From MFKM01 sp038065115 (lineage in GTDB: Bacteria; Patescibacteriota; Minisyncoccia; UBA6257; MFKM01): a stretch of 19,776 nt of DNA. Within the stretch, counting starts at the first letter, position 1, and each line of letters opens with the position of its first letter. A program made the position numbers and the translations under genes. Location: the NCBI GenBank assembly GCA_038065115.1, contig JBBTRS010000031.1, positions 1 through 19,776 of the forward strand, read 5' to 3'. A model generated the notes under the pieces. It searched no databases, was not told the DNA's origin, and worked only from the letters and a program-made list of their open reading frames with translations. This document shows, piece by piece, positions 15,007 to 19,776 of this stretch.

Positions 15007-15303
15007 TTATTTTGTTTTTTTACAAACCTCGCAATATTTTTTAGTATGTTTTTCAACCAGATTTAACAGGGGTAAAATCGTATTTTTATTCAAATAATAT
15101 ATTCTTTTTTTGCCGTCTTTCCTAATATTGACAAACCCGCAGTCAAGCAGAGAAATTAAGGCGTGTGAAACCTTGCTTCTTTCTTGGTTCAATTTTTCCG
15201 ACAAATCAGTCACCCTTAACGGTCTTTCTTTAAGTTTGAGAATTATGTCTATTTTCAGCCGGGTTCCCAAGGTTTCAAAAAACGAATGGCATTTGTCTCT
15301 CAT
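15007..15303 (-). CDS. ArsR-family winged-helix transcriptional regulator
   Basis: A 98-aa regulator with LGTRLKIDIILKLKERPLRV at 12-31, the recognition region DLSEKLNQERSKVSHALISL at 33-52, and a wing with GKKRIYYLN at 64-72. Cys5, Cys54, and Cys91/Cys94 in KYCEVCKKT could serve as a metal or redox sensor. The start is ATG 15303: the frame runs to 15378, but the 25 extra codons overlap a clear TTGACT/TATAAT promoter, and the -10 ends exactly 6 nt before this ATG. A perfect 20-bp palindrome over the -10 makes autorepression likely. First gene of the hemerythrin operon. Confidence 0.9.
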   Translation of the reverse strand: MRDKCHSFFETLGTRLKIDIILKLKERPLRVTDLSEKLNQERSKVSHALISLLDCGFVNIRKDGKKRIYYLNKNTILPLLNLVEKHTKKYCEVCKKTK

Positions 15304-15323
15304 ACGTGAATTATAATTCACGT
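15304..15323. promoter_or_regulatory. 20-bp perfect palindrome, probable ArsR-family operator
   Basis: ACGTGAATTATAATTCACGT is fully self-complementary and covers the -10 box and start point of the arsR promoter, directly abutting the arsR ATG. Size and position are typical of ArsR-family operators; binding by this regulator is inferred. Confidence 0.8.
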
Positions 15324-15339
15324 TGTACCGGCAAGTCAA
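15310..15339 (-). promoter_or_regulatory. leaderless promoter of the arsR-hemerythrin operon
   Basis: On the minus strand TTGACT (15334-15339) and TATAAT (15310-15315) are 18 bp apart. Only 6 nt lie between the -10 box and ATG 15303, so transcription should begin at or next to the A of the start codon. Confidence 0.82.
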
Positions 15340-15378
15340 TTCTTGCTGTGGATAACCCAAGAGCTTGTTTCTAAACAA

Positions 15379-15510
15379 TTTTCGCTAATTTAAGCGAAAA
15401 CCCAAAACAATTTTTTGTAAAAAATCCGAATTTTGAAAATTGGCGGTGCGTATTTGAAAATATCCGTGCTTATCGGCAGGCAGGGATTGGCGGCAAATTC
15501 TATTTACTAA
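15379..15510. other. intergenic region with hairpin and half-copy of a GC-rich repeat
   Basis: TTTTCGCT and AGCGAAAA (15379-15386, 15393-15400) form an 8-bp hairpin that could end transcription of the PH-domain gene, although no U-run of full length follows. TTATCGGCAGGCAGGG at about 15470-15486 resembles half of the GC-rich palindrome found at 11584 and 16947. No ORF is supported. Confidence 0.45.
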
Positions 15511-15978
15511 TTAGGTGTTTATAACTTGCTTAATTGCGGCTTCTAATTCGCCGGGTGTGTCTGTCCCTATACGATAAATTTTTCCGTTTTTCATAATTAT
15601 CTCAACTGCGTCAAAACCGGAAACATTATAAATCCACATATACGGCCAGAACCAGACTTTCACTCCCCATCCGTAGTACCAGTGATTCCTTACTGATTGA
15701 ACCGAAACTATCTGATTAAGTGGAAACACCCTGGCGAAAATTCCATAGCCAAATTTGATCTGAAGATAGTTTTCGTCAATGGACACTGTTAGCGTTGCAA
15801 GCGATGCAAGAATAAACAGAATTAATGCCATTATGGAAGTAATGACAAAATTTGAGCCGGAGTCGGCTGAGTCAGGCTCGGCCGAACCCGTAATATAAAC
15901 CCATGCGAAAAACGCCAGCACGGCCAGGATAATAACCAGCACTAGGTAGCCAATTTGAGTGTGTTTGTATTTGATCAT
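15511..15978 (-). CDS. membrane protein with bacterial PH domain
   Basis: A 155-aa protein with two hydrophobic segments (about 9-30 and 45-67) followed by a bacterial PH-like domain: VSIDENYLQIKFGYGIFARVF, QIVSVQSVRNHWYYGWGVKV and AVEIIMKNGKIYRIGTDTPGE. The last block is typical of the bPH_2 type. Function is unknown; many such small proteins occur alone. A TATAAT on the minus strand at 16013-16018 may be its -10, but no -35 fits and the leader would be about 30 nt. It stands alone, 42 nt after the conserved hypothetical gene. Confidence 0.8.
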   Translation of the reverse strand: MIKYKHTQIGYLVLVIILAVLAFFAWVYITGSAEPDSADSGSNFVITSIMALILFILASLATLTVSIDENYLQIKFGYGIFARVFPLNQIVSVQSVRNHWYYGWGVKVWFWPYMWIYNVSGFDAVEIIMKNGKIYRIGTDTPGELEAAIKQVINT

Positions 15979-16020
15979 GATTTTTTGATTTCAAGTTTTT
16001 CTTTGGTGGCAGATTATATT

Positions 16021-16518
16021 CTAGCTAATCACTGGAACGCCGACAATATAGGGACTCAATCCATTCGGGTATCGCCTCATAAATTTATCGTAATTTTTTT
16101 TATATAATGCCGTTTCTTCGTTTTCACTTAGCCATTTTTTTGCGCCAGAAATAAGATCATTACAAAATATTCCGACGTCAATATTCAAGGCGCCATTCGC
16201 AATGTTATTGTGAAAAACGCTTGTCGTCGTCGAGGGTTCTACAAAAAGCACTCTTTTATAATCACTTTTGGAATGTTGCGAGCTACCTTGATGTAATAAC
16301 GAGCAACGAAAAAAATAACAATCTTCTCCACTCAAAAAACTGTTATATTTTGGCGCAACATAATTATCAAACCACGCTTTATATTTTTCTTTGCTCGCTT
16401 TTCCATTTTCTGAGCTTATAGCACCGCATAAATCAGGGATAGCTAGCGCTGAAAAAAGAGAAAGAAGGTATAAATTCTCATCCAATCCTTTTTTAATTTG
16501 TGTTAAAAAACCTCTCAT
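16021..16518 (-). CDS. conserved hypothetical protein with R-x4-H motif (possible HEPN-like)
   Basis: A 165-aa soluble protein. The N-terminal half is predicted helical (FLTQIKKGLDENLYLLSLFS) and contains PDLCGAISSENGKASKEKYK and the block GEDCYFFRCSLLHQGSSQHS. The second half has VEPSTTTSVFHNNIANGALN and ends NGLSPYIVGVPVIS. I recall close relatives scattered among many bacteria, with no assigned function. RCSLLH (Arg71, His76) fits the R-x4-H signature of HEPN ribonucleases, but this is a suggestion only. The gene starts 9 nt after the stop of a decayed GIY-YIG nuclease gene, so the two probably arrived as one unit. Base composition is more AT-rich than the core genes. Confidence 0.75.
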   Translation of the reverse strand: MRGFLTQIKKGLDENLYLLSLFSALAIPDLCGAISSENGKASKEKYKAWFDNYVAPKYNSFLSGEDCYFFRCSLLHQGSSQHSKSDYKRVLFVEPSTTTSVFHNNIANGALNIDVGIFCNDLISGAKKWLSENEETALYKKNYDKFMRRYPNGLSPYIVGVPVIS

Positions 16519-16527
16519 ATTTTTGGT

Positions 16528-16787
16528 TTAAACAATTTCTCTCCAACGCTCAAATGCCTTTATGTCGGTAGAATTTAGATCAAGCCATTCGCCCTGCATT
16601 CGTTTTGATTCAAAACACTTGTGTCAATATGTCTCTATACCGCATAGATCATTTATTTTACTGAATGGATTAAGTCCATTTTTTCCGATAATTGAATTCG
16701 GAGTTCGTTTCCGCGTCGAACGGTATTGTTAGTTTCTCCAATATTATAATAGTGACTCGACTTAAAAAGACACGCTTCCTCTTGCTC
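16528..16787 (-). pseudogene. decayed GIY-YIG nuclease gene (T5orf172/MUG113-like)
   Basis: Three conserved pieces are readable. The first frame gives CLFKSSHYYNIGETNNTVRR and then GNELRIQLSEKMDLIHSVK before a stop. A one-base shift continues as INDLCGIETY, then an in-frame TGA, then HKCFESKRMQGEWLDLNSTD and IKAFERWREIV and the natural stop at 16528-16530. The order matches GIY-YIG proteins of the type YYKIG-x-TN...ELxIQLPEK...GIEAYWHxxF...GEWFDL. The TGA stands where family members have Trp (TGG to TGA). So there is one frameshift and one nonsense mutation, and the N-terminal GIY segment is lost or unrecognisable beyond 16787. Confidence 0.75.
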
Positions 16788-16981
16788 CTATCTTTTGTCG
16801 CTTGGCGGTACCTTTTGGTTAAAATCCGAACCTACTTTGACGAACATCCAGACGAGGACTGAACCGCCCCGCCACCTGCCGAACATTATCGGCAGAGACC
16901 CGCAGAAAAATGTCCTCATCCTTTTAGAAGAAAAAATCGGGCGCACCCTGCCTACCGACAGGCAGGCGTAAATCAGAAATG
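16788..16981. other. intergenic region with GC-rich hairpins and a 43-codon ORF
   Basis: Two stem-loops stand out: CTGCCGA/TCGGCAG at 16876-16895 and CCTGCCT/AGGCAGG at 16947-16966, the second a near copy of the palindrome at 11584-11603. A minus-strand frame 16788-16919 encodes a 43-aa peptide (MRTFFCGSLPIMFGRWRGGS at the start) ending in the same frame where the GIY-YIG remnant begins. I do not recognise it; it may be part of a mobile repeat or a decayed gene rather than a real protein. Confidence 0.4.
16947..16966. repeat. dispersed GC-rich palindrome, second copy
   Basis: CCTGCCTACCGACAGGCAGG, a 7-bp stem with a 6-nt loop, differs from the copy at 11584-11603 only at two loop positions. 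Half copies occur near 15474-15486. Confidence 0.65.
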
Positions 16982-17066
16982 CGGAGGGTACAGGATTTGA
17001 ACCTGTGATACCTTTCGGTATATTCGCTTTCCAAGCGAACGCAATAGACCGCTATGCGAACCCTCC
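16982..17066 (-). tRNA. tRNA-Ser (anticodon GGA)
   Basis: Read on the minus strand, the 7-bp acceptor stem GGAGGGT/ACCCTCC (17060-17066 with 16983-16989) has discriminator G at 16982. The anticodon arm is TTCGC-TTGGAAA-GCGAA, giving anticodon GGA (serine UCC/UCU). The long variable arm TATACCGAAAGGTAT is class II, as expected for tRNA-Ser, and the T arm is ACAGG-TTCAAAT-CCTGT. No CCA is encoded, so it must be added after transcription. The 5' end overlaps the 3' end of the GIY-YIG ORF by 15 nt. Confidence 0.95.
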
Positions 17067-17312
17067 AATCGTATTTTGTAAAAGATATTTTATTCTTTCT
17101 CTTCCTTTCCCTGTTTTTAAAAATAATTCTTCTCTTCGTGCGTCGGTTTTATTCGTAAATATTTCACAATAAATGAGCTTCCATGGTATATCTGCCTTTG
17201 TTGATTGAGTATGTCCAGAATTATGTTCTTTCAATCGGTTTTTTAAATCTTTTGTACAGCCTTTGTATATTTTCCCAGTTTTTTTACTTTGTAAAATATA
17301 TACGTAATACAT
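17052..17312 (-). CDS. small GIY-YIG endonuclease-like protein (YhbQ type)
   Basis: An 86-aa single-domain protein: MYYVYILQSKKTGKIYKGCT carries the GIY and YIG equivalents (YVYIL; IYKGC, with Lys in place of Ile), DLKNRLKEHN carries the catalytic Arg26, and TNKTDARREELFLKTGKGRE carries the metal-binding Glu. The reading frame runs into the 5' end of the tRNA-Ser gene: the last residues GGFA and the TAG stop are read from tRNA sequence. A 13-bp copy of the same tRNA segment lies upstream at 17355-17367, so the gene is bracketed by tRNA-derived direct repeats. Just upstream of the ATG are two GC hairpins. Function is unproven; relatives are DNA-repair or homing-like nucleases. Confidence 0.85.
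   Translation of the reverse strand: MYYVYILQSKKTGKIYKGCTKDLKNRLKEHNSGHTQSTKADIPWKLIYCEIFTNKTDARREELFLKTGKGRERIKYLLQNTIGGFA
17054..17066. repeat. 13-bp direct repeat, copy inside tRNA-Ser
   Basis: ATGCGAACCCTCC on the plus strand is the first 13 nt of the tRNA-Ser gene. It is identical to 17355-17367, exactly 301 bp away, and the interval contains the GIY-YIG gene. Confidence 0.8.
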
Positions 17313-17324
17313 TTATGAACCGCT

Positions 17325-17353
17325 CCAGCCCAAGGCTGGTCCGCCTCGGGCGG
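17325..17353. repeat. two tandem GC-rich hairpins upstream of the GIY-YIG gene
   Basis: CCAGCC-CAA-GGCTGG (17325-17339) and CCGCC-TCG-GGCGG (17341-17353) are two perfect short hairpins, much richer in GC than the surrounding sequence. They sit between the GIY-YIG start and the upstream copy of the tRNA-derived repeat. Confidence 0.7.
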
Positions 17354-17354
17354 A

Positions 17355-17367
17355 ATGCGAACCCTCC
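17355..17367. repeat. 13-bp direct repeat, copy upstream of the GIY-YIG gene
   Basis: A second copy of the tRNA-Ser 5' end (ATGCGAACCCTCC), without the rest of a tRNA. This is consistent with a target duplication or a partial tRNA copy carried by an inserted element. Confidence 0.8.
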
Positions 17368-17418
17368 TTTGGTATGTTTTTCTCCTGGACTCTATTCTAT
17401 CACTTATAGGGAATTATT

Positions 17419-18105
17419 CTAAATAATAGATTTGTTGTTGTAAATGACTATGGAGCCACTGCCTTTTTTCTTTTTGGCTTCATACATCGTCATATCGGCT
17501 TTTTCAATCAATTCATAGAGTTGGCCCAGAATCTTTTCTTTGTTTTTGTATTTTTCGGAAAATTCCGGAGAAAGGCGGTTGGTTATGTTTTTGTGGTGAT
17601 AACTGACGACTCCGAAACTGGCGGTCAGGCTCTCGCCGTCTATTTTTATGATTTTTATTTTTTTCCTTAATTTTTCAGCGGTTTTAAAAGCCGTTTCTTC
17701 ATCGGCTCCCGCCAAACCGACGATAAATTCATCGCCTCCCCAGCGGGCGACGATATCCAAATCCCGGACTGAATGCTTAAAAAGGTTGGCCGCGGATTTC
17801 AGGGTGCGATCGCCAGCTTTATGACCAAGCTTATCGTTAATTGATTTTAGCTTGTCAATATCAATAAAAATAATTGAAAAATCCCTGAAATGAATTTTAC
17901 GTTTTTGTTTTATTTTTATTGAAACTCTAACTTCCGCCAAGAATTTTTCGGCTTCTCTGATAAATCCCCGACGATTATAAAGCTCGGTCAGAGAATCTCG
18001 TTCGGACAAAGCCGATATTTTTTCAATTTCCGCCTCCTGAAGTTTTACTATCTTTTCTAACTCTTTTATTTTATTTTTGAGTTCAGTGATAGCTTCCTTC
18101 TCCAT
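17419..18105 (-). CDS. GGDEF-domain diguanylate cyclase
   Basis: A 228-aa protein that should make cyclic-di-GMP from two GTP. Residues 1-36 form a coiled coil (ITELKNKIKELEKIVKLQEA). The GGDEF domain starts at DSLTELYNRRGF (37-48), has metal-binding aspartates in IFIDIDKLKSIND (about 79-91), an intact GGDEF at 123-127 and an intact inhibitory I-site RDLD at 114-117, exactly five residues before the active site. No sensor or membrane segment is present, so it is probably cytosolic and controlled by dimerisation or partners. It has its own probable leaderless promoter. The pilus operon in the same window offers a plausible c-di-GMP output, though none is shown. Confidence 0.93.
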   Translation of the reverse strand: MEKEAITELKNKIKELEKIVKLQEAEIEKISALSERDSLTELYNRRGFIREAEKFLAEVRVSIKIKQKRKIHFRDFSIIFIDIDKLKSINDKLGHKAGDRTLKSAANLFKHSVRDLDIVARWGGDEFIVGLAGADEETAFKTAEKLRKKIKIIKIDGESLTASFGVVSYHHKNITNRLSPEFSEKYKNKEKILGQLYELIEKADMTMYEAKKKKGSGSIVIYNNKSII

Positions 18106-18111
18106 TTTAAT

Positions 18112-18120
18112 ATTCTAGCA
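18112..18120 (-). promoter_or_regulatory. extended -10, leaderless promoter of the GGDEF gene
   Basis: On the minus strand TGC precedes TAGAAT (18112-18117), an extended -10 box, with exactly 6 nt to the ATG at 18105. This is the same geometry as the arsR promoter. No good -35 is seen, as is common for extended -10 promoters. Confidence 0.6.
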
Positions 18121-18124
18121 TTTT

Positions 18125-19045
18125 TTACATTTCTCTAAGAGCCTTTATTCTTTCTTGGACCGGCGGGTGAGTCATAAAAAGTTTATGAAACCAAGAAACG
18201 CGATTTTTGCCTTTGAAAGGGTCGTCAATCCAGAGGTGGGAAGTGCTGTTATGGGCCGTTGCCATTGGCGTGGGGTCGGAAGAGATTTTTTCTAAAGCCC
18301 GGGCCAGGCCCTCGGGATAACGAGTCAGGAGAGCGCCGGAAGCGTCAGCCAAAAATTCTCTTTTTCGGGAAATTGCCAACTGAATTAAAACGGCGGCAAT
18401 CGGAGCCAAAACCGCTAAAATCATTCCGATCAATGTAAAAATCGCTTGCGCTTGTCCGTCGTTTTTGCGATTGTTGCGTCGTCCGCCACCCCAAAAACTC
18501 ATTCGTAAAAAAAAATCGGAAAGAATGGAAATAAAACCGACCAAAACCACGATCACCGTTGATAACAGCATATCTCGGTTGCCGATGTGGGATAACTCGT
18601 GGCTGATGACACTTTCAAGTTCGCTTCTATCCAGTTTTTCTAAAAGCCCTTCGGTTACGGCAATTACGGCGTGTTTTGAATCGCGACCGGTGGCGAAAGC
18701 GTTTAATTGTTTTTCGCGGATTAAATAAATTTTCGGCATCGGCAAGCCGGCGGTAATCGCCAAATTTTCAGCAATATTGTAAAGTTCCGGCGCGTTTTTC
18801 TTTTCAATTGGAGCGGCGCGGGTCATTTTCAAAACGATTTTGTCTGAATGCCAGTAAGCAATAACATTCATTAAAACGCTGAAAATAACCGCGAAATACA
18901 AAATTGAAGGATTAGCGTAAATTCGTGAAAAAACCCAGCCGAAGCCGATGATGAAGATCAGGAAAGTCGCAAACAACAGCCAGGTCTTTTTTATGTTTTT
19001 ATCTTTTTGGGAGTACAAGGTTGTAATTAGGCGAGCCGCCGGCAA
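18125..19045 (-). CDS. htpX: membrane zinc metalloprotease HtpX
   Basis: An M48-family inner-membrane protease for quality control of membrane proteins. The zinc motif is HELSH (about 149-153 in VISHELSHIGNRD), with the third ligand in SRKREFLADASGA. Hydrophobic segments lie near 22-40, 47-65, 162-180 and 200-225. The C-terminus FMTHPPVQERIKALREM is typical. No ATG fits the start: relatives begin M-x-TLYSQ, where this sequence has ATT at 19025-19027. Other options are TTG at 19018 and TTG at 19045 (used here). The 19045 codon falls in the loop of a 7-bp GC hairpin, so the exact start is uncertain. It follows lemA by 14 nt, a common pairing. Confidence 0.9.
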   Translation of the reverse strand: MPAARLITTLYSQKDKNIKKTWLLFATFLIFIIGFGWVFSRIYANPSILYFAVIFSVLMNVIAYWHSDKIVLKMTRAAPIEKKNAPELYNIAENLAITAGLPMPKIYLIREKQLNAFATGRDSKHAVIAVTEGLLEKLDRSELESVISHELSHIGNRDMLLSTVIVVLVGFISILSDFFLRMSFWGGGRRNNRKNDGQAQAIFTLIGMILAVLAPIAAVLIQLAISRKREFLADASGALLTRYPEGLARALEKISSDPTPMATAHNSTSHLWIDDPFKGKNRVSWFHKLFMTHPPVQERIKALREM

Positions 19046-19054
19046 TTGGCGGCT
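19034..19054. repeat. GC-rich hairpin in the lemA-htpX gap
   Basis: AGCCGCC and GGCGGCT (19034-19040, 19048-19054) pair perfectly around a 7-nt loop. It lies between the lemA stop and the probable htpX start and could modulate htpX translation or partly terminate transcription, although no U-run follows. Confidence 0.6.
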
Positions 19055-19059
19055 AGCGG

Positions 19060-19617
19060 TTAAAAACTAACCTTCACCGGTTCTTTTTCAGCCGGTGTTT
19101 CCGTTTCAAAAAATTTTTCCGCTTTAAAGCCGAAAAGGCCGGCGATAATATTTGACGGAAAAGCTTCAATGGCCGTATTGAGATCCCGAGTGTTGCCGTT
19201 ATAGAATCGGCGAGCCGCTTGGATTTTATTTTCGGTATCGGCCAGTTCTCTTTGTAGTTCTAAAAAATTAGCATTGGCTTTTAAATCCGGATAATTTTCA
19301 GCCACCGCGAAAAGGGTTTTGAGGGTGCCGGAGAGAGCGGTTTCAGCGTCGTTTCTTTCCAGGGGATTGCCGGTAGCGTTGACGGCTTGAGTTCGGGCCT
19401 GGGTGACGTTTTCCAAAACCGTCCGCTCGTGTTTTAGATACCCCTTGACCGTTTCCACTAAATTAGGAATTAAATCGTAACGGCGTTTTAATTGAACATC
19501 AATATCCGATAAAGCTTCTTTCGCTCTAAGTCGCAACTGGACCAGTCGGTTGTAAATAGAGGTGACGAATAAGACTAAAACCGCTAAAACAATAGAACTG
19601 ACGGTTAAAGAATTCAT
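19060..19617 (-). CDS. lemA: LemA family protein
   Basis: A 185-aa protein with one N-terminal membrane helix (about 5-20, VSSIVLAVLVLFVTSIY) and a helical coiled-coil body: LRAKEALSDIDVQLKRRYDL, IPNLVETVKGYLKHERTVLE, and ELQRELADTENKIQAARRFY followed by NGNTRDLNTAIEAFPSNIIA. These blocks are strongly conserved in LemA. The biochemical role is unknown. LemA and HtpX genes commonly sit together, as here, suggesting a membrane stress function. The ATG lies 13 nt after a TATAAT embedded in a long palindrome. Confidence 0.94.
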   Translation of the reverse strand: MNSLTVSSIVLAVLVLFVTSIYNRLVQLRLRAKEALSDIDVQLKRRYDLIPNLVETVKGYLKHERTVLENVTQARTQAVNATGNPLERNDAETALSGTLKTLFAVAENYPDLKANANFLELQRELADTENKIQAARRFYNGNTRDLNTAIEAFPSNIIAGLFGFKAEKFFETETPAEKEPVKVSF

Positions 19618-19623
19618 ATTTTT

Positions 19624-19667
19624 ATTTACTATTATAATTCCACGATCGCGGAATTACAATAGTAAAT
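19624..19667. promoter_or_regulatory. 44-nt near-perfect palindrome containing the lemA promoter
   Basis: Arms 19624-19644 and 19647-19667 match at 19 of 21 positions; both mismatches become G-U pairs in minus-strand RNA. Within it, on the minus strand, TTGTAA (19654-19659), a 17-bp spacer and a perfect TATAAT (19631-19636) form a promoter 13 nt from the lemA ATG. It could be an operator, the groEL terminator hairpin, or both. Confidence 0.65.
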
Positions 19668-19687
19668 TATTTTTAGTTATTAATTTT

Positions 19688-19776
19688 CTAGTAATCTTCT
19701 CCCATTCCCATCGGCGGGCGTCCCATGGCTTTATCTTTCTTTTCTTCCGGTAATTCCGCCACGACAGCTTCGGTGA
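19688..19776 (-). CDS. groEL: chaperonin GroEL, C-terminal end (partial)
   Basis: Only the last 28 residues lie in the window; the gene continues past the end. The readable tail is TEAVVAELPEEKKDKAMGRP followed by PMGMGEDY and a TAG stop at 19688-19690. TEAVVAELPEEK plus a glycine/methionine-rich end is the recognisable GroEL C-terminus, although the GGM repeat is short. It lies upstream of lemA on the same strand with a palindromic promoter region between them. Confidence 0.85.
   Translation of the reverse strand, partial: TEAVVAELPEEKKDKAMGRPPMGMGEDY

Noticed and set aside
15304..15378. N-terminal 25-codon extension of the arsR frame
   Set aside because: It overlaps a clear promoter and perfect palindrome, and family members start at the MRDKCHSFFETLG equivalent.
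16624..16626. TGA in the GIY-YIG remnant as a recoded codon (code 25 Gly, or Trp)
   Set aside because: TGA ends apt at the expected length, and the remnant also has a frameshift, so decay is simpler.
16788..16981. tmRNA, RNase P RNA or SRP RNA in the gap upstream of the GIY-YIG remnant
   Set aside because: None of the conserved core sequences of these RNAs could be found on either strand.

Overview
The window looks like chromosomal DNA from a member of the Candidate Phyla Radiation (Patescibacteria), probably Parcubacteria-like. This is inferred from several features together: an alanyl-tRNA synthetase that stops right after the editing-domain zinc site, a compact type IV pilus operon with CPR-style pseudopilins, almost no Shine-Dalgarno sequences, adenine salvage genes, and small GIY-YIG genes next to a tRNA. 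The standard code applies (TGA ends apt). No phage, CRISPR array or rRNA is visible.

Layout. 1-472 (+): ribosomal protein S9. 556-6061 (-): a tightly packed pilus operon, transcribed pilB, pilC, GspH-like pseudopilin, pilin/LVIVD-propeller fusion, PilW-like, PilX-like, pilin. 6166-10919 (-): dnaG, rpoD, alaS (primase, principal sigma factor, AlaRS). 11004-12508 (+): apt and an MTA phosphorylase gene, separated by a 167-nt palindromic structured element; together the enzymes recycle methylthioadenosine to adenine and then AMP. 12539-13039 (-): a membrane-anchored 3D-domain protein behind a consensus promoter. 13313-15303 (-): a four-gene ArsR / DUF1858 / DUF2249-DUF438-hemerythrin / hemerythrin operon, likely for O2, NO or iron-centre stress, with a perfect 20-bp palindromic operator over a leaderless promoter. 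15511-17369: an accessory patch with a PH-domain membrane protein, an R-x4-H conserved hypothetical, a decayed GIY-YIG nuclease gene, tRNA-Ser(GGA), and a GIY-YIG gene bracketed by a duplicated piece of that tRNA. 17419-19776 (-): an intact GGDEF diguanylate cyclase, htpX, lemA and the C-terminal tail of groEL.

Most distinctive points: (1) -10 boxes sit 6-13 nt before the start codons of arsR, the GGDEF gene, dnaG, apt and lemA, which suggests leaderless or nearly leaderless transcription; (2) several promoters are embedded in long palindromes; (3) the stress operon carries split parts of a ScdA/RIC-like di-iron system; (4) a tRNA-Ser 5' fragment is duplicated on either side of a GIY-YIG gene; (5) a nested palindromic element lies between apt and mtnP; (6) a pilin N-terminus is fused to an LVIVD beta-propeller.
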